Of a DNA stretch of 64,000 nt, positions 38,701 to 49,600 are shown piece after piece; the first letter of the stretch is position 1, and each line of letters opens with the position of its first letter. The stretch comes from Apteryx mantelli. Its lineage: Eukaryota > Chordata > Aves > Apterygiformes > Apterygidae. The notes under the pieces were generated by a model. That model was not told the DNA's origin. It was given only the letters and a program-made list of their open reading frames with translations, and searched no databases. The position numbers were made by a program, and so were the translations under genes. The stretch lies in the NCBI RefSeq assembly GCF_036417845.1, contig NC_089979.1, positions 122,111,415 to 122,175,414 on the forward strand, in the 5' to 3' direction.

Positions 38701-41700
38701 GTGGCTGTTGGAGATCAAGCTTCAGAAACTAAGTTGCAGGAGCCTCCCTATGCTTACATAGCCAGCTAGAGTTAGCCATGTGGTTGTTCCCCTTTAATGT
38801 GTCTTCCTTGCCTCTAATTGAATATAACTGTAACATTGAAACTGAGCTATGAACTTTGAAATTGAAAAGTAGCAGTTTTAAAACTGGCAAAATGAAACTG
38901 TTTCTCAAACCAATACATGCTTGGCTAGAGGAACTCTCTTCAGCAAATAGTGCAGAGGCTGAAAGCTTAGCTGGTTACTTCAAGGTGTTAAGCAGCCAAA
39001 GGAAAATAGGTCTTATTGAAAAAGAGAAGAGTTCCAGTTGCTCAGCCTTACTCCTGGAGGAGGTCAAGATAACGAGCATTAAAATTGTGCCATTTTTTTC
39101 ATAAAGGAAAGATTCCTTCTACATGATCTGGCTGTGCTATACACCAGAAAGATGCCCCCAGCTGAGGAGTTGGGGTTCACCTCACTTTGTATATCTCCCA
39201 TGTCTGATTTGGGGTGAATTACTGCTGGCCTCAGTTTCCCATTTGTCATGTAGAGATGATAACACCTGCATGCTCTCTCTCTTCTTTCTTTCTTGTCCCT
39301 GTAGCCTTTGAGTTCTCCAGAGCAAGCACTCAGTTCTCACCCGGTCAGTACAGAACTGCTAGTACAGATTCACGTGTTTTACCTAACAGAAATGTGAATG
39401 TTGCTGTCTGTTGGAAACCTGCCTAGGTGGACTGAGTAATTACAGACTTGACTTTGTGGGTGGATACAAAGAAGTTGTCCTATAATACTGTCTAGGACAC
39501 TATAGTTATGACAAATTTAAAAACATACAGCAATGATATGGCTTGGGGTGACTTACCTTACTAGCTGTTCAGCCTTAGCCAACACTGACTGTTACTGATG
39601 GTGCTGTCATGGTATTTCACTGTGGCTCTGTATTGGAAACCCTAAAATAGGGTGTGGCTGACTTGAATAACTTCCCAGTTTCGGAGTAGTCTCTGTTTTT
39701 CCTAGCTATCTGTAAGCACTGTAGCAGATTAAGGTATTGCTACCACTCTCTGACACATGAATATTCTCATCTGCCCCACGGCAAAGTTATCTGATGTCAT
39801 TTGTCAGCTTCTGAAGTTTAATTAAAACGAGTCGTGTGACTGTGCACTGGAGCTGCTTCATACTTTATCTTAAGTCAGGGCAATTTCTGTTGTGTTCACG
39901 TTCCTATGCCCTATCTCTCTCCCTCTGTGTTTTCCGAAAGCCTATATGTCACTGACTTTCAATAGAATTTAGGTTCCTGTTTATTTAGATGCTTCTAAAT
40001 GGGCTGACTGTTGGCATGTAAAACTCTATCAAGAAATGTACTTACTTTGTATGTAGAGCATATAACTATGGAAAATAATGAATCAGGAAATGCTTTCAAG
40101 AGTGTAAAGTATATATATAATAATAATAAAAGAAATGAAGGCTTTGTGATACTGAACTGTGCTCTTGCTTCTTTAAATTCAGCTGTAACAGCTAGGTAAA
40201 AAGTTGTCAGGGTTTTTTGGTTTTTCTGTGTCTGTCTGTGTCTGTCTGTGTCTGTCTGGTATTTAGATGTTCTCAATTATACTTGACGAAACTATTGCAT
40301 TTTCACATTCTTTTCCCAAATTCCATAGGGCCCTATTCATGGTTTCAAACGGATGAATGTCCTTTTATTTCAGAGCTAAGAGCAGAGGTTGAAATTATTG
40401 AGCAGATGAGTAGCAGCAGTGGAAGCAGCTCATCAGATTCGGAGAGCTCATCTGGGAGTGAAGATGAAAGCTCCAGCAGTGAGGGGGAAGAGCCAGCACA
40501 TGTTTCCCCTTCGCAGCCACCACACCAGCAGTATAACAACAGGCATGCCATTGCTAACGGCACCAGCAGGCCCCAAGGAAGCAATCAGCTCATGAATACT
40601 CTCCGTAAGTAAAGGCTTGTGTCTTATTACTGTGCGAACCTGCCTGAGACCACCTGTATTCTTAGCACATTAAGCTAACTCTGTGAAGTACAGTTTGCCA
40701 AAAAGTTATCGAAGGGAGTTTCACAGACTGAAATACGCAGATGAGATTTTTTTAACAGAAGGCTGAGGCCTGTCTGAAGGTGTGGAGATTACTTAAGTTT
40801 GGTCCAGAGCCTGTGGACATCAGTGCAACAGCCCCATTGACCTTGCTGAGCCTTGATTTGAGCCTCCAGGTGGGCAATAAAGCATTAGTGCAGGGGTATG
40901 GTGTATGGGAGGGAGGAACTGTTTTCATGTGAAAACATGGATTAGGAATAAATAGTGGGGTTGTCACATGTGTCAGTTGATTAAAAGTCAGTAGAGAAGT
41001 GTGAATGACATAAGACTGTGCCGTAATCATAAATGCACGGTCTTTGCCCTCTGTTTATTAGCTGTAATGTTTTGTCAGAGTATTTTTACTGTGTTTGTTT
41101 CAGCTGCATTTTCACAAATTTCATGTTTTGAAGTGAAATTTAAAGTGCCAGATATTTGATTAAAATGCTATAGCTATGATGTTTGGAAGCATTGAGTCAG
41201 TAAAACTAACTCCGTTGTTTAAAAAGTGCTAATAACATTCTTAAAGGATAGTTTTGTCCCATCAGTCTGCCTCAGGGGAGGTGGTGTACATCTGTGTCGC
41301 TCTTGTTTTATGCTAGGTCAGGTGTATTCTAACTCAGTGAAGTTAAAATTTTGCATTAACACGAAACTAAAACTTAGTTATTATAAAGCATTCCTAATTC
41401 TTCCTTAGGCATGTTTGAGTACATCTCTCAGCACCCACACATAGGGAATTGGTGGAGCTTAAATGCAAATAAATGTAGGGCTTCCAGCTTAAAGAAGGCA
41501 AGTTCTGATATTATACTGACAATACTGAAAAGGCCTGCTGAAAAACTGGAGAGGCCAGTCAGGGTTCCTGTCACTAATGAATGCCTGAGGTGACCCTTGG
41601 GTGAGATCCAGAATTCAACAAAGTCAGGACTCTTGCCATTGTGGGGTGTGGGTTTGGGTTTTTTTTTTTTGTTTTGGGGGGTTTTTTTGAGGTAGGCTCT

Positions 41701-42787
41701 GATTAAGGCAGTAGCTTCCAAACTGTTTCTGGTTTTGAGATGCCTCTTCCCTGCTTCTCTTGGGCTGTGACTACAGGTACTGCCTAGATCACTGAATTTT
41801 AAGAAGCCTCTGACCCCAGGAGGGTTTGTGAACCTGTATTTGGGAACTGGTAAGGTCACTCCTTTTTTTAGGCAGTGATTTTTGCCCTTGAGCATGCAAG
41901 TCTCTGGTGCCCATCTGCATGGGGAGAAGCACCCCTAACCCAAGCTGTTTTTTTTCAGCTTTTTTTCCGCAGATCAGTTGCCATTGCATAGTTGCTCTGG
42001 GGGGCACCTGTGTTTGGGGTGGGTCATGAGAGAATGCTCTTAAGACCTAAGTTCAGTTACCAGAACAGAAACATTATTTTTGCAGTCTTCTACCCCTTTA
42101 CCTCCCCCAAATCCATAGAGCTCTGCAAGACAGAGATTGGAGACTGTAGGTTTAATCCAGATCTAGGCCTTCTTGTGTCTGATCTCTTTGCGCTTTGGGG
42201 GGGCGGGGGTTAGCCTTCCTTCCTCTTCACACTCTGTGTCAGCTTAGTTCAGCCGATAGCCTTGATTTGCAATTACTGTAACATTCCTTCTGGTTTATTG
42301 ACGCACAGAGGCCTTGCCTTGGCTACCCAACCCTCCCTGAAACAAAAAAGTTTATTTTAATAGGGTCAGTGAAGCCAGGAAATTCCCCAGTGCCTTGCCC
42401 CAGAGCCATGTGCAGGAGTTTGGCTGGGTGGAGTTCCTTCCATGGCTGCTAGTGAGGGGAATGCTGCTCTCCCACTAGGAGACAGCATTTGGGAGCTATG
42501 AGGCCAAGGAGTCTTGGTTTGACCTGGATCAGGCCATATAATAGCCTTGTGCAGCTTGTAATGTTCTTGGTCATGGAGAGCAGTTTCATTAAATGACTGA
42601 AATGATGTTTGCATTTGATTCTTGTGTTATTCTTATTTAAATGTTCTAGTTTAAATGTGACTATTCTTTGGTTTGATTGCAATGAAATGTGAATTAACTT
42701 CTACCCCATTGTTGTGTTTTGTTGTTTTTCTTTTCCATAGGGAATGACTTGCAGTTGAGTGAGTCTGGGAGCGACAGTGATGACTAG
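23430..42787 (+). CDS. EAF1: EAF1, ELL-associated factor 1, six coding exons
   Basis: EAF1 binds ELL/ELL2 and stimulates RNA polymerase II elongation; it is nuclear and linked to the super elongation complex and Cajal bodies (established knowledge). Coding exons are 23430-23532, 27462-27556, 30853-30989, 33603-33769, 40374-40604 and 42741-42787. All have GT/AG sites and join in frame to 259 residues, against about 268 in human. The N-terminal EAF domain covers about residues 17-120, including [30 protein letters not shown] and [17 protein letters not shown]. The middle has [18 protein letters not shown] serine/acidic transactivation tract occupies 180-207, and the protein ends in the conserved ESGSDSDD. 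The start is the only ATG in the 5' CpG island that opens the family N-terminus ([10 protein letters not shown]). The proline run known in mammalian EAF1 near residue 125 is reduced. I am sure it is EAF1 rather than EAF2 because of the N- and C-terminal sequences and the METTL6 neighbour. Confidence 0.97.
23533..27461 (+). other. EAF1: EAF1 intron 1
   Basis: The 5' end is GC-rich and contains a C-rich minisatellite (about 23690-24215). The rest is AT-rich unique sequence. A 13-base exact tandem duplication (ggcctggtttcat) is at 25139-25164. Confidence 0.9.
23690..24215 (+). repeat. Degenerate C-rich minisatellite in EAF1 intron 1
   Basis: Repeated imperfect units around cccctcagcacccatctccc and cttccctcagtgacct, with a 14-C run at 24197-24210. 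The plus strand has almost no G runs, so the complementary strand is G-rich. Confidence 0.8.
27462..27556 (+). CDS. EAF1: EAF1 exon 2 (residues 35-66)
   Basis: The acceptor is ttcttctttag and the donor CCA|GTAAGT. It encodes [15 protein letters not shown] and [14 protein letters not shown] of the EAF domain. Phase 1 in, phase 0 out. Confidence 0.97.
27557..30852 (+). other. EAF1: EAF1 intron 2
   Basis: About 3.3 kb, AT-rich, with one sense-strand CR1 3' end at 28690-28805. Nothing else is recognised. Confidence 0.9.
28690..28805 (+). repeat. CR1 LINE 3' terminus, sense
   Basis: Classic end sequence gggttggactagatgatctc, caGAGGTCCCTTCCAACCTC, then three ATTCTGTG-type tail repeats. It is severely 5' truncated and relatively little diverged, so it is a younger CR1 than the others here. 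Confidence 0.93.
30853..30989 (+). CDS. EAF1: EAF1 exon 3 (residues 67-112)
   Basis: The acceptor is gacaccag and the donor ACAAG|GTAAAG. It encodes [19 protein letters not shown] and the [12 protein letters not shown] segment, the ELL-binding core of the family. Confidence 0.97.
30990..33602 (+). other. EAF1: EAF1 intron 3
   Basis: About 2.6 kb of unique sequence. It holds an 18-base tandem duplication at 32091-32126 (one mismatch) and a (TTTG)5 run at 32871-32892. Confidence 0.9.
32871..32892 (+). repeat. (TTTG)n microsatellite
   Basis: Five tandem TTTG units. Simple repeat inside EAF1 intron 3. Confidence 0.85.
33603..33769 (+). CDS. EAF1: EAF1 exon 4 (residues 112-168)
   Basis: The acceptor is ttgttttag and the donor AAGAGAG|GTAAAG. 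It encodes [14 protein letters not shown], a serine/proline/glutamine-rich linker, and the conserved [19 protein letters not shown]. The linker lacks the long proline run of the mammalian protein. Confidence 0.96.
39195..39290 (+). repeat. Possible MIR-like SINE remnant
   Basis: Reads ggcctcagtttcccatttgt, then catgtagagatgataacacc. This matches the MIR core 'cctcagtttccccatctgtaaaatgggataataacacc' with changes. Confidence 0.55.
40226..40259 (+). repeat. (TGTCTGTCTG)n microsatellite
   Basis: Three tandem 10-base units about 115 bases before the EAF1 exon 5 acceptor. Confidence 0.9.
40374..40604 (+). CDS. EAF1: EAF1 exon 5 (residues 168-245)
   Basis: The acceptor is tttatttcag and the donor CTCC|GTAAGT. 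It encodes [12 protein letters not shown], the Ser/Asp/Glu activation tract, and the conserved [17 protein letters not shown] second acceptor 45 bases upstream keeps the frame open (see finding). Confidence 0.97.
40605..42740 (+). other. EAF1: EAF1 intron 5
   Basis: About 2.1 kb with T/G homopolymer tracts near 41660-41690. No further exon or repeat is identified. Confidence 0.9.
42741..42787 (+). CDS. EAF1: EAF1 exon 6 coding part (residues 245-259 and stop)
   Basis: The acceptor is cttttccatag. It encodes [14 protein letters not shown] followed by TAG, matching the conserved acidic C-terminus of EAF1. Confidence 0.97.
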
Positions 42788-45700
42788 AGGCTGAGCTTTT
42801 GCTGGTTCTGTTGCATATACATGAAGAACTAATTTACTTTGCAGTGATCCTATCACTTATGAAGCGGAGCTGGTACAGGGATAGTTCCATGAGTGGAATT
42901 TTAATAGAAGAAATGCATCACCCTCCCAAATATCAAATGCTGAAGGCAGTTTTACTTTGTGTATTAAGTGTATATTTTGTGTATATTCTTATTCTTTAAA
43001 GTTTTAAATAGATATGTACAGTGAGTAAGCCAATATATGTTCCTGTCTGTTCCTTATCTGTGAGCTTAATGTGTAGCCTCTTGCAGTCATCTAAAAATTT
43101 CTTCTTTGTAGAAGATATTCAGAACCGGTGTAACTTGGCAGGGGGATTTTTGTATATAGAGTGAGCATGAGCCAACAGTGAGTTTAAAAAAAACATGCAG
43201 GAGCTAGAGTGTGCATTGAAGTGGGATTGTCATAAATTAAGCTTCAACTGTAAGTTGATTTCTTCAGTTTGGGGCTTTTCTAATGTCTTTATTGCTATTT
43301 ATGGTTGATTTGATGGACATTTAAACAGCTGGAAAAGAGAAGTCATAAAACTTTGTTCATCACAAACCTTGCTGCACCAGTGCCTTATAGTAGGTTTTTT
43401 AAACAGTTTGAATTCCTCCCACCTTTCAGACAGGGAACAATACTGAAAACTCTTCAGATTGCTTTTGCATACAAGAACTATATTTCACATACAGGCCAGG
43501 TGCACTCTGAGAGCTGTTGCTCTAGCAGGATAAAAGATATACATCAGTCATCTAAACCCATCCAAATAAGAACTAGAGCAGCATTTTCTCGTGCAACTGC
43601 AGTGTCTCATTTAATTCAGACATTCACACCCAGATCTTCAGAAATATTTAGGAGCCTGATTCCTAGTGAAACTGCAGTGTCTCAAATACAAGATGTGGGA
43701 CTTTCTGAAGTTTAAGACCATAGCACTGTTTGCAGTTTCCTAGAGAATGCAGAAAGAAGATAGAACTCAACTAAAGATGATTAAACAGCAGAAGTCTCTC
43801 TCCCACTGCAGTTGTTGAGGTAGACTTCAGTCCATATTGTTTGTTGGATGGAAGAAAACAAGAAATATTTGCATAGGGTGAAATTCACCTCCATTTAAGG
43901 GTGTTTAAAGGGCTAGAACTCAAGTGGCAAAGGGCAAGTGACTCAGTAGTTCTAGTGTAATCCAGGAGAATGCAAAGCTGAATTGGATGCCTAAATGTTT
44001 GCTTTACACAGCTTTTGTCAGTCTGTTTGTGTTTTAACTCCTGTTTGTTTGCTGAGCTCTTTTTTCTGTTTTTCTTCTTTTTTTTTTTTTTTTTTCTTTT
44101 AAGGTGTTGAAGAGCAAGGGGACATTTGAAGGGAGATTTTTATTAAATGGTTTATTTTTTTGCATTAGATATGTATTTAGGCATATTTTTGCATCATTGT
44201 ACATATGTTTAAGAATACTTGTTTTTTTTAAAGTGTTTTATGATGTGGGTACATATTTTAACATACAGTTATGAAATACACTTGAAGTAAAGTCACGAGT
44301 GATCTGATTTTTTTTTTTTTTTTTTTTCCTCCTTTCCTTCTCTGAGAGTACCAGTGCTCCGTTCTACCAAGCTGTACCAGTTTGGAATTTTACACTTTGG
44401 GGCAAGAGATCTTCTACTACGTGTAGTTTGCAGCCTAATTAATGGTGATACTGCTCCTGACTTTTCCCCAGCTTAAGATATGAATAAACAGGGAGGTGTT
44501 CTCTGTTACCATTTCCCTGTTGCTGGAGCATATCCTTGAGGTTTGTTGACGTTATTACTTATGTTTAAATGAAAAAGCAGCAGTACAGCATTTTCGTTCT
44601 TTATCATTCCTGGCTGTGCACACCCTCTAAAATCCAGGACATGTCATAGGAAGTTTACTAATTTTATATACATAAAATACAGAGAACTTAAGAGGGTAAG
44701 GCAACACCGGGCTACATTGATGTGAATTGCCAATTTAATCATGGTTTAAATCAGCCAGCGGGAAAGCTTCATTCAGATAATGAATTTCTACCTTGTTTTG
44801 TATTTGTACTTTGGGTGCTGTTTCCCCCCTAAAAAGTTGGCTCCCCTCCCTGTTTGTTAGTAACCAAAGCAACATATTTTCATGCAAGTACATACCACTT
44901 TTAAACGTCCTTTGGCAAGCCTTTGTGCCCCCTGGAGATGCGTCACACCAGGGCTGGCCAACCTGCAGCTGGTGAGCCGTTGAGCCGCACATCGCATGCT
45001 GGGACCGCATCCTCTGGCTAACCACAAGGCTGTGGTGGCAGACGGCTGGTGAGTAATGCCGTGTCCCACTTGTGGGTGGAAGCAGGCCTGTCCCTGCGCA
45101 TGAGTGACCGGCCCAGCACCTCCCTGCCATGGTGCCACAAGCATCTCCTGGCGTCTCCTGTGTCTCCTGCCCGTGGAGCTCTCTGGGATCTCCACCCTTC
45201 CCCCAGCTCTTGCAGGTACCTGGCATGAGTTTTGCGCCGCTCAACCACATGAAGATTTCAGTCAGTGACTCGAAGGATCAGAAAGGCTGGCTTCCACTGA
45301 TTTACATCAGTAAGTACGTGTGAAAGCCATTACCTAGTCTGACGTTTTCGCTGAGGTTCTTAAGTGTTATGTTTCATACATTGAGAAGTAGTAAATGTTG
45401 CCTGTCTCTTTTTATTAGATGGTTGTTCGTTTGGTGCTCGTGCTTTGCAGCAAGTTCTATTCAGATGGAAATTGGAATTCAAAGAGCTTGCAGAAAAGCG
45501 GTTATTTAGAATTCTTTTAATTAGTTGACTGGCAATATCTTAAACATGCTGGAAAAATAAGTTGACTAAAATATGTTTTGATTAAACCTGTTAATGAAAC
45601 AAAGTATCACTGATTTATTTCTGGTAGATTCTGATCTTGGAAGATTTTAGAACTAGCAGATCTTATCATCTCATGGTAATTTTTACACAAAAAGTAGAAA

Positions 45701-46660
45701 AATTTTTTTATCTTCCAATTAGTTTAAATATGAGTAAACAGTACATATTGAATGCAATTTTTTGAATAAACTGCAGCTAAGAAATTTTTTTTGCATTCAT
45801 GGGAGAGCCTTCTGCTGGCTGTTGCAAGGTTAGCAGTTCAAGACATTATAGGCTCTGATGGTTTCTGTTCAGTGACTTCATCCATTTCAGAGGTCTAACT
45901 TTGCTGAAAACTTCACCAGTGATCATGGCCTGGTTATGCCTTTTTCCCATAATTGGAACAGTTCTACTATCAATAGTCAATAATGATTTTAACTGATTCA
46001 ATTAGGTTGTCATAATTTCAATTATAGTTACTAATTATTTCTTCGAATAAAAAGTTTTTGTTTCAAAAGGGGTAAATGCAGTCATCTGCTTGTCCATCCT
46101 GGACACCTTAAAAAAAAGATTGCAGTGATGCCTGAGCTCATGTTTGAAATTTTAGTCACTTGCAGAAAAGCTTCCACCCACCACTGCCCTGATTTCCCCC
46201 CTGAAGGCCACCAGGCCTGACAAAACAGGCACGGCTTGAGTCACCAGAGCTAAACCGCGCTCAGGGTCAGCACAGGACAAAACGTGGCCCAGTCCCTTGA
46301 TGAGAGTCACAAGGTATTAGGGGGTGCAGCAATACCCTTTCCTGTCCCACCAGAGCACCCCCCTGCCATAAGTCTTGGCTTAACCAGTTTCTTTGAGAGG
46401 AAAGAGTAATAGGAAAATGTTGCTTGTTTTCTTGGGCATTTGTGAAATAGATACCTGCTAGGAATAGCACAAAGCTTTATTGTGGGTAATACACCTATTT
46501 TGGAAATGCTATGCCTAAGTTGATTTGCACAGTTTGCTTTATTATAGACTAGACATATGGCAGTTTATAGTTACATATAAAAATAATTTGCTGTGCAAAG
46601 CATTATAGCTTTTTTCCCCTCCTTTGAAGTCCATTTATTTGAATAAAAAAAATGAAGTTC
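42788..46660 (+). other. EAF1: Candidate EAF1 3' UTR with several poly(A) signals
   Basis: No coding sequence is recognised here. AATAAA hexamers lie at 44483, 45765, 46046 and 46642. The first and last are followed by GU/U-rich sequence (ggtgttctctgtt; gtgtgtcatcttttttt) and are the best candidates. Poly(T) runs of 18 and 20 bases lie at 44078-44095 and 44308-44327. The true end cannot be fixed by reading. Confidence 0.5.
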
Positions 46661-49600
46661 AACAATCCATGTGTGTCATCTTTTTTTAATTGGGAAACTA
46701 AGAGAAATGTAGCCTGGAATTACTTGTAATGGAGAACACTTATTTTCAGTAACTGCCTGTGCTTCGGCGAGTTATGTGTTTCCTGCTCGCAGCTGAGTCA
46801 CAGAGATTGTATGGATAATGCGGCTGCCAAGCAATGGTCATCTTGATGTGATGAAGGCTTATGCTAATAGCTCCAAGGGTCTCAGCTTCAGTTCGTAGTG
46901 ATCAATGAGGACATGTTAAATATACCTGGTTGTTTACAGTTTTTTATATATATATATTATATATATATATATATATATACACGCACAAACACAAATATAT
47001 GTAATAGGAGAAAAGCATTGCTGATGTTTGCCTTAAAAATTGAGATGTTGGAGAATCATTGGGATGGACGTGTAAATTTAAAGGAGCCGAGTGTTCGTGT
47101 ATACTGTACACTCAAATCCTCTTCTCAGAAGTTGATTGAACCCTAGTTCTGGCTTATGCGAGAAGGGTGAGTATTTGAAAGGAAAAGTCTGTTTAGCTAT
47201 TTCTTCCTATTCCTCCTACTTATACTCCCTGTTTTATTTTGCAATACCATTACTTCTAGCACATGTATGCTTTCTTGGGCCAAAGCCCCATAGGAATTTA
47301 CAGGAGAGGGGGTGGATGTTGGAGAGCTACAAAGACATTAGCTGTATTCACCCTCGTTCTAAATTTATTGTAAATGACAAAGCCACTGGGATTTGGCCCA
47401 TCTTCCTCCCCCTCCTTGGCTTTACTTTTACTAGGACTAACAGTGTTACACAGGGTGGCAGGATGTGGGAGGGTGGAGTACCTGCTGCTGCTAGGCTGAA
47501 GATGCTCTCTTGCTGAGACCTGCTCTACCTCAATTTAGCATCGTAGTCCCTTGCTTCACTGCGGGAGAAGTGATGGCGCTCCTTGAGTTTTCTTTATGCT
47601 GTTGGACTGTGGTTGTAGCATGTGTTTAAAAAATGACACGGGCTAGCTAAATGAGAGAAATTATGGCATAGCTTGGAAGGAATCATGTGAGTTTGACTTG
47701 AAGTCCTAGAAAATTTCTCAGTTCTTTTATGCCTCTCAGTCCCTTGTGATAAAATGCCCCTAATGAACTGAAGGTTTTGCGGTTAGGGTCTCTGCCCACA
47801 GCACTGCTCACTGACTTCCAGTCTGTGCCCTGCTGTGCTGTAATCATTGAGGGCAATAGCTGAAGCTGCTTTGAACAAGGCAAGAGAGATGTGGTCTTTC
47901 AGTTTAATCTGCATTAATTATGGGGGGAAATGTTGAAATTTTCTTATGTATAAACAAGGCTCCAATTCCAATTTCTTTAATAAAACTTGCAAGTTTCTAA
48001 ATAGCTTCTGAAAATTAGATATTGATTTCTAAGTCTCAGATGAATAATATTTTCAAAAGCAATCGTGTCTAACTTCTGATGAGACTTTATCAAAAGGGGA
48101 TTGACAGTACAAAATGGGCATACACTTGCAACTGGCTGTTTGAATCTGTCAGCAGCATGAGTCACATCACTTAGTAGCAGCTCTGAGACTAGTACTCAGG
48201 ACCCCGTCTCTTCTGGCCTCATGCTTCATTTATGAGACCATGCAAATCATTTGAAAACAGCAGTTTAGGAGCCTACTGACTTTCAGAGGAACATGGGCTT
48301 CTAAATCATTTGGGCACTCAGACATCTACCTCCATGTCCTTGGAAAAGCATTTCCATTCAAAAATTCATTTGGATGCATTTTTGAGTTTTTATTGGTTCC
48401 CCTGTAAATGATTTTAATTCTGACCTTTTGTAAAAAAAGGAGTTTCTGAAGGGTGGAGTGTAGAAATGCACTAAATATAATGTTGAAGATTTTGCACAAA
48501 AATTGTAACCTGAATTTCTTCCAAGACTAGCTAGCTTTGTAGTAAGACCCTGTGTGAAAACCCTTTGAGGTACAGTTATACAGGGCCTGCCTTGAAGGAA
48601 AACGTTCCCTGTGTGTTGGAATTAAGATATAAAGCAAACAATTGTCCGCTTCTTTGCAGCTCCAACCAGCCTGTAAATTCCGCCATCGTCCCTTGGTAAC
48701 TTAGAAGTTGAGTTTTTCCTTCATAGCTTTGATACTCTCTTAACATTCTTCTACTGCCAGACATCATAATCACTAACAAAAATAACCAAGCATCTGTTCA
48801 GGAAAACAGCTATCAAATACTGTAGTGAGCAGCATGTTTTTTATTCCAAAGCTTTGAATAAGTCTCGGGATTGTAATAGTCTGCTAAGACGTGCCCTGGC
48901 TGCTGCAGGCCCTGGAGACATGAGCCTTAGACGCTCATCACACGTAACAAAGGTGGCCAAAACTTTGTAAGCATATGGGACACGTACCGAAAATTTTCAA
49001 GCAGGCAAGAGCCCTGGGCTGCCTTCCCTGTGCCTTGGGAAACTGAATGGGAGGAGAGGGTTGGGGGCAGCTTGCGCAAAGGAGGTGTCAGCAGCGCCAT
49101 GCACGGGATGGAGGTGGACGGTGCACGAAGCTGGGTGTCTGTCCAGTGATGCCGGCCACAGGCTCTGCCTGGGTCATGCGGCAGCCCGGCACTGCTCATG
49201 TTATAGGTGCCCAGCAGCCAGCAGAGACTTTGCATGTCCTGAGAGACGCTGGTGGTTGTCCCACCCTTTCCCTCATGCTGCAAGACGTTTATTTAGGAAT
49301 GCAGTCATTGAGCAATTAGGCAAGAGAGCTGGTTGCTTGGGGCCGGATGGTGGAGAGCAAAGGCAGAAGGGAGGGGTAGTGATGGGGACCACCCATCCAC
49401 AGGAGGCTGTGGGGGTTTCCTGCTCTTCCCAAGGTGGAGCAGCAGGTCCTAAGACAGGGGAGGTCACCAGTTTCCGCTAGAGGAAAAGATACTGATTGAA
49501 TCTCTGACCCTCAGACATGAACAATAACTTCCAAAACCCAGCCCTGTGGTAACCCTAGTTTACTGTAAATTAATTCTCTCGAGCTTGTGCAAAAGATGCT

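Larger units (their letters stand above)
33770..40373 (+). other. EAF1: EAF1 intron 4
   Basis: The largest EAF1 intron, 6.6 kb. It contains an 18-base poly(T) at 34966-34983, an exact 18-base tandem duplication at 36757-36792, a possible MIR remnant at 39195-39290, and a TGTCTGTCTG microsatellite near the 3' end. Confidence 0.9.

Noticed and set aside
44940-45060. Possible transposon fragment ('ggctggccaacctgcagctggt')
   Set aside because: The opening phrase recalls a dispersed repeat seen in other sauropsids, but the similarity stops after about 60 bases and I cannot name a family.
44735-45250. A 171-codon minus-strand ORF downstream of EAF1
   Set aside because: No family match; it lies in the likely EAF1 3' UTR, and the opposite strand has similar open frames, indicating GC composition.
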